Below are positions 30,886 through 40,083 of a stretch of 64,000 nt of DNA, in pieces (the first letter of the stretch is position 1; the number at the start of each line of letters is the position of its first letter). The stretch comes from Pyropia haitanensis (taxonomy: Eukaryota > Rhodophyta > Bangiophyceae > Bangiales > Bangiaceae), in contig SDUX01000002.1 of assembly GCA_008729055.1 (NCBI GenBank), positions 3,189,874 to 3,253,873 of the forward strand, written 5' to 3'. The notes beneath the pieces are model-generated. The model saw nothing but the letters and a program-made list of their open reading frames with translations. It had not been told where the DNA came from and made no database searches. Made by a program: the position numbers and the translations under genes.

Positions 30886-32084
30886 GGTGTCTATTCTACT
30901 GCACAAGAGCCTCAAATGAGGCGGCCTCGAGCCTCAGATGAGGCTCCCCCCGGATCACCCGAAATCGCCGATTTTGACACGTCTGACAAAGCAGCGGCAG
31001 TCGGTACCCCTCGTCCGTGGGCGGGAGGGGACCACGCGCACACCGAGGGGGGGGGGGGCGGGCACCGGCGGCGGGGGTGGCCTCTCCAGACCGCTTCCGC
31101 TCGGCCTGTGCCCCCTCCTGTCCGCCTCCCCCCGCTTCCCTCCCGCTGTGGGCGCTCCCTACCCCCCTCTCTTCCCTTTGTGCGGCGGGGGCTGGCTGCG
31201 GCGGCGGCGGCGGCGGCGGCGACGGCGGCCACGACGGATCCAGCTGACAACCCGCCGACCGCATACGGGAAAATGCGACCCGGCCGTGCCGTTTTGTCAG
31301 GCCGCTGGGCAGTAACAAGTCTCGTGGAGCGCGTTCGTGTGCACCGCGGCGCCCACCTCCCGGCGACGGTCCTTACCGGGCACAGCGGGGGTAGAGCGAG
31401 TGGCAGGAGCGGCGATGGGTGTAGGATCCGCGGTGGGGGTGACAGTGAGCATGCAGCCGGCAGTCTGGGGCTCACCCTTGGTGCAGATAAGAGGGGGGGG
31501 GGGGGAGAGGGGGGGAGACGGCGCCGGGGGATGGAAGCGCAGGCGGAGGGGGGGGATGGGCAGGGGGCGAGGCAAAAGGAGGGGTGGAGCACACCGCGGC
31601 CGGAGCAAGGGGAAGGGGTGCGGAGCAAAGGGATGGGGAGCGCCGGTGGTCGGCACAGGAATGCTGAGGAAGGCAATCCGAGGCAGGCGCGTGGGAGGCG
31701 CGGTACATGGCGTGGACGCTTGTTCCTCTGGGGAGTTCTGTGACGGACGCCGCCCTCCAAGGACGGAGGAGCGCGCGAACGCCATCTGCCAAACGGCTGT
31801 TGGCCAAACTGCAGCGCTTCAGGAAGTGCCCTGCGCTACGACTGGGGCGGTGTTTGCGCCATCGGAAGCAGTCGGTCGCGCGGAACAGAGGGCGCCAACC
31901 GATGACAACCCATCGTCTTGGGGCGTCCTCCGGTTCCCCAAACGGCAAACAGACTGCGCTGAGTCCGTCTCTGGCGTCATCTTTTTCTTTCTCAGATGAG
32001 TGGAAGACCCTGAAAATGGCCGCTAAAAAACCGCCTCAATTGAGGCGAATCGCCTCAAATGAGGCGAGCAGTAGAATAGACACC
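30886..32084. mobile_element. Inverted-repeat element B (same family, different palindrome arms)
   Basis: The left end GGTGTCTATTCTACTGC (30886-30902) is exactly inverted at 32068-32084. Subterminal near-palindrome pairs: GCCTCAAATGAGGC (30909-30922) and GCCTCAGATGAGGC (30931-30944) on the left; GCCTCAATTGAGGC (32033-32046) and GCCTCAAATGAGGC (32052-32065) on the right. The design is the same as element A: terminal repeat, palindrome, short spacer, palindrome. The arms differ (GCC/GGC instead of GGA/TCC) while the centre TCAAATGA is kept. The interior (1.1 kb) has no recognisable protein. Only 21 bases, rich in CTAG, separate it from element A. No clear target duplication. Confidence 0.75.
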
Positions 32085-33439
32085 CGATTAACGCGGATGA
32101 ATGGAAACGGCATGCGTAGTGCTTTGGGTGGCCTTCTTGACAGACTGCGCAGTTTGGCCAGAGGTATGTGTTTCTCCAATCTTCTCTGCAGCTGTTATAT
32201 TGTCTCCTCAACGGGGTGCATTGCTGGTCTGCACTGTTGTCTTGTTCTCGCCACCAGGGCCGCCCGGGGAGCGATGGTGCGCTCTCCCTCTAGCGCTACG
32301 ACGCCGCCGGCTAGCTTCAGCGGATACGTTAACAAGACGTCGCATTGGTCACAGCTGCGAGGAGACAAGCGTATCGGGGCGGGACAGCCGGCCGGCGGGC
32401 CCACCGGTGGGGCTCGGCAGTTGCGGCACCGACCGGCCGCTGCTGCTGCCGCCCCCGCGACGGCCGTGGCCACGGGGCGTGCGGTTTTGTCCGGTGCGCG
32501 ACTGGTCGACCGGTCGGCCGGCCCGCTTCGGCGTGGCGGGCGGGGGTGCACACGACGGCACACAGCAGTGAGATCACCCATCCCTGAATAGTGCGTATCG
32601 TGCGGACAGATGGAAGCCCTTTTCTGTCCCGATACGTCGTGTATGTACTTTCCACGGCTGTATCCGCAGTGGGGGCGTGCATCACGCATGCGAGTGAGGG
32701 GGGCGCAACGTACACGGGGATATTGATGCTTTGTGGGGCGTGCGTCTGGTCCCCATACGTAGGCTTGCCCGTCCAAAGGGGATGGCCCCTATCTCCCCGA
32801 TAGACGCCGGGGCACAGCACCGGGCAAGGCCCGGCGACGGGCACCCCTCGTTGCAGGACGTTTGGGGGACGTTTACGAGAGGCGGAGACGGGTACGCTCG
32901 GCACCGACCAGCCAATGACAGTTCCCGCCCGGTCGGCACCCACGCCCCCCCCGCGACGCGCCCTCTCGAGCACAGGGGTGAAGGCGCGCTCCCCGAGGGC
33001 GTCACCTGCGAGGCTCCCGCGATAGCGGCCGCGACGGGGTCGCCGGCGGCGGCGAACCCCGCCCTGACGGTAGGGCCCAGCGTTTGGGCGGCGGCAGCTG
33101 ACGCCGCCGCCGCTCCCCCCCGCGCCTCTGGGGGATAGACAAGGGGCGGGGCGGGGCTGGCGGGCCTGCGGGGAGACGAGGGCTGACCGGAGGCGGCGTG
33201 GCGAGGGGAAGCTGGGTGCTCGGTGGGAAGCGGATGGGGGTTATAAGAAGTCGCACCGGTGGAGGGCAGGGCGCATGCCGGCCCGTCCCTGCTTGGACAA
33301 CAAGCACCCAGCCGTCTGAACGGTCGCCCCCCACGACCACCCACCGCTTCCAACTCCCCGCTCTGCGCCTGTAGCCACCTGCGTCAGTCCCCTGCCACCC
33401 CGCCTCCTTCCCCCGCATTCGCCTCCCTCGCCGGTGATC
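32085..33439. other. Intergenic, no gene recognised
   Basis: Mixed-composition DNA. Frames on both strands give no recognisable protein. It should contain the promoter of the small secreted-protein gene at its right end, where composition is C/T-rich (about 33340-33430), but no TATA-like site is obvious. Confidence 0.35.
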
Positions 33440-34054
33440 ATGGCGGCTGCCGCAAGTGCGCCCCCCCGCCCCGCCGCCCGTCGGTGCCTCTTTGCCGCCG
33501 CCGTCATGGCGGCCGCTCTGGTCGCCGCCGCATCGGTCACCCCCCGAGTGGCGGCCATCGGACCGGATCCCATTGGACCCCCCGTCATCATCCCGCCTGG
33601 CACAAACGGCTCCATTATCGCGGACGTGGACTACGTCCGCGGCCCCAACATGCCGAAAGAGTGCCCGCGGACCGTCTCCATCGACGGCCCGCTCCCGACC
33701 GCATACGATGCGAACGGGACGACGATGCTGCTCCGGCCGTCCGACTTCCACTTTAACGGCGAGGCCTGCACTGGCACCAAAGACACAACGGTGCTGGTCA
33801 CCCGCTTTGGCAAGGACCTTGCCGACGCCACCCTCGAGCTGCAGAACCTGCTCGACGTGCAGTGGCTGCAGAAGAAGTACCCCGGAGCGGTCCTTGCCTG
33901 GGATCGGTACGGGTCGCTCAAGGACTGCGGGGGGCTCAAGTGGGGCTTTTGGGGCTTCAGGTCCATGGTGTGGACGGAGCGGGATGGGGTCTATGAGATG
34001 TACTTTTCGGCGGCCGTGCCGGGTGGGCACTGCATCATGACCACTCGGGGGTAG
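33440..34054 (+). CDS. Small secreted protein, unknown family
   Basis: 204 residues from ATG 33440 with balanced, protein-like composition. Residues about 1-40 form an Arg-containing start and Ala-rich hydrophobic core (FAAAVMAAALVAAASV), a probable signal peptide ending near RVAAIG. The mature part has four Cys (KECPR, GEACTG, KDCGG, GHCIM), two sequons (NGS, NGT) and conserved-looking stretches such as STRPSDFHFNGEA-like and TLELQNLLDVQWLQKKYPGA, ending YFSAAVPGGHCIMTTRG. No known domain is recognised. Two disulfides and secretion are inferred. It is intronless. It could be a lineage-specific extracellular or wall protein. Confidence 0.72.
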   Translation: MAAAASAPPRPAARRCLFAAAVMAAALVAAASVTPRVAAIGPDPIGPPVIIPPGTNGSIIADVDYVRGPNMPKECPRTVSIDGPLPTAYDANGTTMLLRPSDFHFNGEACTGTKDTTVLVTRFGKDLADATLELQNLLDVQWLQKKYPGAVLAWDRYGSLKDCGGLKWGFWGFRSMVWTERDGVYEMYFSAAVPGGHCIMTTRG

Positions 34055-35249
34055 GTGGGGGGGTTGTGCCAGGCTCTGCCTCGCGCTGGAAGAGAGATTC
34101 GAAGAGGGTCGTCGGTTCCGGAGTATTCCGACCAGGTGCCACACGGAGGCAGAGGAGCAATAAACTAGTCTTCGCGGACTTGCATAGGACAACTCAAGCG
34201 GAGGGCAGCATACACCACACTTTCTTTCATTGCGATCTGCCCAGTTGCGGGAGCCATACCTCACAGCCGGTGCTGCCCTGCCCTCGGTCCGCCCCCTCTT
34301 CACCCGGATCTCCCAGTCGGTGGTGCCATGCCAGGTGCAGGCAGCCGGGGGTGTGCCGCGGACGGCGGCGGCGGCGGCGGCGACCGGCGGGGGTGGCTGC
34401 GGTGGCGGCGCCCCGGAAAAATGGGGGGGGGGGTGGCGCGGGAGGCGTCGGGGGAGGGAGGGGGGGGGGCCAAGATCCGCGCGGCGCCGCCGAGCGGCGG
34501 CGCCGGCCGGGCGGGGGGGGACGGAGCCGGGGTGATAGCCTGTCTTAGGCCCTCCTGGCCAGGTCGCAGACGCCTTTCAACAATGACGTTGCGTGTGCTC
34601 GCAATCGGCTTGCGACCATCTGCGTGTCGCCGTGAAGCACGTTGTATAGCGCGCTGTGAAGATGCTCTCGGTCTCTCCCTACCGTCGTTTTTAGCGACAC
34701 TGCGTAGCTCTGCTCGAGACGCTTCTGTTCGTCCGAGGTGAAGCATGACGACGGACCAAAAGTCCACACTACAAACAAAAAACCGCAAAAGACAGAAAAA
34801 CCTCCGTCCAAAGTCCAGAAAGAGGGCCCACCAATCGCCTCGTCGTTTGCCGTCGACTGCGCGTCCTACCTCGTCGGCGGCGGTGGCGGCGGCGACGACG
34901 GCGGCAAGCCCGCCGCGGCGGCCGCCGCCGCCCCCTCCGCCGCGGGCGTCGGCCCGTGCGTGTTCCTCCTGTCCACCCGGTACGTGCCCGTCGCGATGGA
35001 CGAACTTTTCTCACAACACGAATCTTGTCTGGTGAGCCAGACCAGTGCACCGACCGCTGAGGGATTGTGTAGCACGAAATCGCAGGGAGGCACCAAGTTG
35101 GAGCCGTACGCAGCTCCTGAAGCCCCGCTCCTACATCAAGTCGCTGAAGGACGGGAGCAAAGCGTCGGGCATGACCTACTTGTCGCAGGTCGCGCCGCTG
35201 GCGGGGGTGGTCCGGCCGGTGACGGCAGGGGAGGGGGGGGTGGCTGGCG

Positions 35250-35402
35250 ACGGTGGGTGGGAGCTGCGCCGGCGGTGGGTGGGAGCTGTGCCGGCGGCGG
35301 GTCGGTGGGTGGGAGCTGTGCCGGCGGTGGGTGGGAGCTGTGCCGGCGGTGGGTGGGAGCTGTGCCGGCGGCGGGTCGGTTGGTGGGAGCTGTGTTGGTG
35401 GT
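35250..35402. repeat. 24-base minisatellite
   Basis: About six units beginning CGGTGGGTGGGAGCTGTGCC. Two of the units carry an extra 12 bases (GGCGGCGGGT-like). The last unit is diverged (TTGGTGG). Confidence 0.8.
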
Positions 35403-35483
35403 CGATAGGCTTGCGTGGCGGCCGCAGGTGGAGGCGGCCGTGGCGGCGGTGACGGCCGGCGGTGGTGGGCGCACCCCGCCCCA

Positions 35484-35516
35484 CCCCGCCTGCGCGACGC
35501 GGGCAGGCAGGCGGGG
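35484..35516. repeat. Hairpin repeat, copy 1 of 3
   Basis: CCCCGCCTGC, then GCGACGCGGGCAG, then GCAGGCGGGG: a 10-base stem with a short loop. The same sequence recurs at about 35684-35715 (one change, less G at the end) and 36030-36062, each followed by G-rich DNA. Confidence 0.7.
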
Positions 35517-35683
35517 TGGGGCAGTTGGGCGGTGGGGGGGGGGGGGGGGAGACAACGGGGGGGGGGGGGGGGGGGGGGGCGGGCTTGCTGCGGCGGCCGA
35601 CAGGGTGCACCGGTGCGGCAGCTGCGGCGGCGACAGCGCCGCGAGGAGGCGGGGAGGCCGCCACAGTCGCCGCCGCCGCCTCA

Positions 35684-35715
35684 CCCCGCCTGCGCGACGC
35701 GGGCCGGCAGGCGGG
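35684..35715. repeat. Hairpin repeat, copy 2 of 3
   Basis: Same unit as at 35484 with GGCCGGCAGG in place of GGCAGGCAGG. It lies 200 bases from copy 1. Confidence 0.65.
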
Positions 35716-36029
35716 CGGTGGTGGTGGCGGCAGGGACGGCAGTGGTGGCGGGTCTCCCCCGAGCGCTGCGGCGCCACGGGCGCTGGCGGCACTCCCAGTC
35801 GCCGCTTTGGCGACCACCGTCGCCAAAGCGGTGACTGCCAGTGCAGCGGCGACTGCAAGTGCAGCCGGCGCACGTCCCGGTGGAGGGGGAGGCGCCAAGA
35901 GGCATTTTTTTCTCACCAAGAAGGGCTTCACATCGGGACAAAAAAAAACAAAAAAAACGCTGTATCACACAAGCCCTACGGCGGCCTTCCCCGGCGGCCT
36001 CCCCCGTCCCTTTTCCGCTCCCCGCCCTT

Positions 36030-36062
36030 CCCCGCCTGCGCGACGCGGGCAGGCAGGCGGGG
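36030..36062. repeat. Hairpin repeat, copy 3 of 3
   Basis: Same unit as at 35484, identical over the stem and loop, about 346 bases from copy 2. Confidence 0.65.
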
Positions 36063-36494
36063 CGGGGCAGTGGGGGGGGGCGGGCGCTATTGACAATGAA
36101 ATTCGCAACAACAGCTTGAGACGGTTTAGACGGCACCGCGCAGGGGCCTCTCTATGGGGGGGGGGGGTTTGTCGGCCGGTTCACGGGTTTGGCGGCGCCG
36201 CGCTGGGGCGGCAGCGGCCCGCCGGCGCAGCGGCGGGACGGGTGGCCCCACGGGCGGGATCAAGAGGGCGCGGTCGACGCGCCCGCTTTTGCACCTGTTC
36301 CCACCGCGCGGCCGCGCGGCCGTGGTCCCCCGCGCGCTCCAACCCCGTCCAGCCTCCCTCCCGCTCCACCCCCCCCCCCCCCCCCCCCGCCTCGTCCCTC
36401 GTCTTTGTCCTCCCCCCGCCTCGTCCCTCGTCTTTGTCCTCCCCCCCCCCCCTCCCCCCCCCCCCCGCGCACCCACCAACCCCGTTGAGACACC

Positions 36495-37712
36495 ATGCCC
36501 CCCCCCCCCCCCCCTCGCCACCCGCCTCGCCCGTGCCGCCGCCGCCGCCGCGGCGGCCGCGTCGTGGGCGGCGGTCGGCGCGGCCGCCGCCGACGCGGCC
36601 GCCGCCGTCGCGCCCGTCCGTGGCTCGTCCATGGCGCCGACGCTGCGGGGGGTGGCGCCGCCGGCGGAACCGGCGGTGCCGGCGGAGCCGGCGGTGCCGG
36701 CGGTGCCGGCCGGCCGGGATTGGGTGGTGGTCAACTGGGCGGTCGCGTCGGGGGGGGTGGGGGGGGGGGGTGGTTTGGGGGGGGGTGGTTTGGGAGGGGG
36801 GTGGTAGGGGTGGGGGGGGGGGGGGGGGGGTGGGGGGACCGCGGGGGGATTCCGCCGAGGGGATGTCGTCGTCCTGACCGACCCGCGGGTGGTGGGGGGG
36901 AGGGGGGGGAGGCGGCCCGCGACGCCCGCGGCGTGGCGTGGCTCGCCGCCTGGGCGGCCGCCGCCCGGGGGGAGCGGATGGTCAAGCGGCTGGTCGGCGT
37001 GCCGGGCGACCTGGTCGTGTCGACCGAGGCGCGGCTCGGGGGGGGAGGGGGGGAGGGGGGGGTGCTGACCCAGCTGCCAGATGGGTACTGCTGGGTCGAG
37101 GGCGACGCGCGGGTGGGGGGGGGGTGTCGGTCGACTCGCACGTGTTTGGGCCGGTACGTTGGTTTGGGGGGGGGGGGGGGGAGGGGGGGGGGGGGGGGTG
37201 GGAGCGTGGGAGCGGGGGGGGTGACGGGTGGGAGGGTGCGGTGGGGGAGAAGGACGGCGGGGGGGGGGGGGGGGGGAGGGAGGGAGGGGGGGGGGAACTC
37301 GCGTGACGGGGCTCTCGCCGCTACCCCGACCGCCCGCCACCGCCGGGCGCGCCCGCTGACGACCGCCGCGGCGACCGCCGCCGCCGCCGCGTCCCGCCCC
37401 TACGGCTCGACGCACCGGCGGGCGCGCCGCGTGGCCACCTGCTCGGCTCTCTCTGTTTTCATCGGTTTGCCTGGTTCGCGGCCGACCTCCCGCTGCCCCC
37501 CCCCCCCCCCCCCCCCCTCCCCCTCGCCCCGCGACCGCCGTGCCGCGCACGGGCGGCGGCACCGCAGGTACCGCTGGCGCTCCTCGACGGCCGCGTGGAG
37601 GCGGTGGTGTGGCCACCGTCACGGGCGGGGCGGGTGCCGCCGCCGCCGCCGCGGCCGGCCGGCCGGCACGTGGTCGTGCCGGGGGGGGGGGGGGGGGGCG
37701 GCGGCTCCGTAG
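36495..37712 (+). CDS. IMMP2L: Mitochondrial inner membrane peptidase subunit 2 (S26 signal-peptidase type)
   Basis: IMP2 removes sorting signals from proteins in the mitochondrial intermembrane space. All family landmarks are present in order: an Ala-rich hydrophobic N-terminus; catalytic Ser motif VRGSSMAPTL; DWVVVNWAVA; RRGDVVVLTDP; catalytic Lys in RMVKRLVGVPGD; LPDGYCWVEGDA; SVDSHVFGPV; then VPLALLDGRVEAVVWPPSRAG, whose WPP..R ending is typical of IMP2. An intron at 37154-37567 (GTACGT...CCGCAG, 414 bases, phase 0) joins FGP to VPLALL. The pieces lie in different frames. The changes fall at homopolymers: C17 after the ATG (36498), G runs at about 36750-36840 (where a short intron is also possible), 36893-36910, 37126 and 37681. 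The stop at 37710-37712 fits once the last run is allowed. Either the run lengths are wrong in this sequence or the gene is broken. Confidence 0.8.
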   Translation: MPPPPPPRHPPRPCRRRRRGGRVVGGGRRGRRRRGRRRRARPWLVHGADAAGGGAAGGTGGAGGAGGAGGAGRPGLGGGQLGGRVGGGGGGGWFGGGWFGRGVVGVGGGGGGWGDRGGIPPRGCRRPDRPAGGGGEGGEAARDARGVAWLAAWAAAARGERMVKRLVGVPGDLVVSTEARLGGGGGEGGVLTQLPDGYCWVEGDARVGGGCRSTRTCLGRYVGLGGGGGRGGGGGGSVGAGGVTGGRVRWGRRTAGGGGGGGREGGGNSRDGALAATPTARHRRARPLTTAAATAAAAASRPYGSTHRRARRVATCSALSVFIGLPGSRPTSRCPPPPPPPSPSPRDRRAAHGRRHRRYRWRSSTAAWRRWCGHRHGRGGCRRRRRGRPAGTWSCRGGGGGAAAP

Positions 37713-38902
37713 GGCTTGCTTGCTGCGGGGGGGGGGAAGAGGGGGCGTCGCCGAGGGGCGCGGGGGGGGTGGGGGGAGAGGTGCCGCGCGAGCGGCGGGC
37801 GGACGCCGCGTGGCGGGGCGGGCGGCCGCCGCGGCGGCCACCGCGGCCGACGGGCGCCGCCGCCGTGGCACGGCGGGGGTTGACGGCCGCCGCGTCGCGC
37901 GCCGCCGCCGCCGCCGCCGACGCCGCCTACCCCCGCCAATGCAGTGCGGGCGGCCGGCCGCGGAGTGGCGTCCCGTTGGCCATGCAACCGCGCCGCCGCC
38001 CCCCTGCCGCCGCCACCGCCAAGGCCACGGTGGTTCCCGCCGGTTGCCGCGGCTGCCACCCTCACGGCGGTGCGCTCCCGCCCATCCGCTCCTGTGATGC
38101 AGGACGCTGGGGGGGGGGCCAGTTGGTCTGCCGCCGCCGCCTCGGCGGTGACGCGGCGGTGAACCACCGGGAGGTGGTGCCGGGGTGTTGCCGCGGGGAC
38201 AGGGGCAGACTCGCCACCGCTGTTACTCGGTTGTTGGGCTTTGGAGAGTGCCCGCCAAACGGGGCAATGTCAATGAAGGCCGGCGGGTCGATAAAAAACA
38301 GCAAACAGGTAACCAAACCCACGCGAGGTGATCCGCACGCCACGCGCATACGACAGGACGACCGAAGTTGGGGCCGACGAGGACTCCCGCTTGGGCTGGC
38401 ACAGCTGACGGCCGCAGCCGCGCAGTCAGTCAAGGGCGTCAGGGTGTACCGCATCCCTCTAACGCGGTCAGAGTCGCCAGATGGACCCAGCCCGCCGGGG
38501 TGGACATTGCTGACAAGGTCGACCAGGCTGTCGGGGGGACGGTCGCCGGGGAGAACCAGCCGGCGGAGAAAGACTAGGCCGCACGACAGGACGAGACCGC
38601 GGGCGACGGCCACGCCAGAGGGGAGGACCAGGAAGCAGACGTCAAAGCAAACGTGGTTGCCACGGCCGCAGGACTGAGCATGGCAGGAAGGGTGAACGGC
38701 GTCGCGCACGCCAACGCACGGCCCGCCGAGTGACCCGATCATCTCGTCCCAGCTGATGCGGCCGCTGCCGGTCGGCGCGCGCGCGCCCCCCCCCCCTGAC
38801 GCGGCGACCCCCACCGCCCCACCCCCCCCCCCCCCCCGGCCCTCCCTCGGCGCCACCTCGTCTGTCGACGCGACAGGCCGTCGGCGCTCCCCCCCCCCCC
38901 CG
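37713..38902. other. Intergenic between convergent genes
   Basis: GC-rich to about 38160, then a less GC-rich part (38230-38700) whose frames show no known domain. A minus-strand frame there has a hydrophobic patch (FDVCFLVLPSGVAVARGLVL) but no start or context that supports it. C runs lie near 38795-38840 and 38890. Confidence 0.35.
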
Positions 38903-39430
38903 TCACACCCCACCCTCTGCCAGCACCGCAAACGCATTGGCCGTGCACCCCGCCGCGGCGCCGCGGCCGGCGGCGCGCCGCCCGCCGCCGCGGCGGCCGA
39001 GCCCGGCGGGCGCCGCCGCCGCCGCCGCCGCCGCCGTCGCCGCCGCCGTCGCCGCCGCGGCCTTGCCCCCCAGCCGTGCCGCCGCTGCCGCGGCCGCCGC
39101 GGCGGCCGCTCCGTCCGTAGCGTCAGCGTCCCCCGCCCCCCCCCCCCCCCCCCCCACCAGCGCCCGCTGCCCGCGGCTCGTCCCCCCCCACCGCCGACGG
39201 CGCCTCGCCGCGCAGCCGCTGGGCGGCGGCGGCGACGCGCGCGGCGTAGCGGCGCGGCAGCGGCGCGCCACGGTAGCCACCCCCCGCCTGCGCGTGCGCA
39301 ATGAGCGCCGCGTACCGGTCGTCGACGGCGAGGTGCGGGCTGCCGACCACGACGAGGCCCGCCTTGGCGCGCGTGATCGCCACGTTGAACCGCTTGGGCG
39401 ACGACAGGAAGCCGAGCCGCATCCGCCCGC

Positions 39431-39472
<42 letters not shown>

Positions 39473-40052
39473 TGCCGTTGCGGCCGCTGCCGTTGCGGTC
39501 GCCGTGGCGGCCACCTTTGCGGGCTGTGCCACCCCCCCCACTGGTCTCCCCCTCCTCGTCACGGCACGACGAGCGGACGGTGGTGATGACGACGGCGGTG
39601 GTCTCCCCCCCCTGGAACTCCTCCGTCGACGCCACCCGCACGCCGCGCACGCCCGCCGCGTTGAGGGCGGCCGCCACCTTGGCCATCTGCGCTCGGTACG
39701 GGCTGAGCACCACCACCTCTTCCGCGGGCAGCGGCGCGGCAAGCAGCGCCTGCACGTGCACCACGACGGTGGCGGCCTCGTCGGCGTTGAACCACGACGG
39801 GCTGCCGCCCTCCCGCTGGGTCAGCCCCTCCACCGCGTGGAAGAGGAAGGGGAAGGCGCCGACAAAGGGCGGCACCCCCTCGAGGCGCCGCGTCGTCTCG
39901 CCGTCGGCGCGCTCCACCAGCTCGCCGCCGTAAAAGAGCACCGACGGCACGCGGAGGAGGGCGCCGTGGGAGCGGAAGTTGGCCACCAGCCGCGTCAGCG
40001 CCGCCGCGCGGGCGGCAGCGGGCGCGGCCGCCCGCGGCGGGCCGCCGCCGCT

Positions 40053-40083
<31 letters not shown>

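Larger units (their letters stand above)
34055..36494. other. Long intergenic region with tandem and hairpin repeats
   Basis: No complete gene is evident. Around 34840-35220 two plus-strand frames have short protein-like stretches (VGPCVFLLSTRYVPVAMDEL, SYIKSLKDGSKASGMTYLSQ) that could be remnants or exons of an unrecognised gene. The rest is repeat-rich: a 24-base minisatellite at 35250-35402, three copies of a hairpin repeat at 35484, 35684 and 36030, G runs near 35537-35579 and C runs just before the peptidase gene (36370-36470). Confidence 0.4.

Noticed and set aside
39123..39160. Taking the stop at 39123 as the true end of the MOV10-like helicase.
   Set aside because: It falls inside a Gly/C run, and the shifted frame continues to a natural-looking C-terminus ending NAFAVLAEGGV at 38903. 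I kept the longer version but note the uncertainty.
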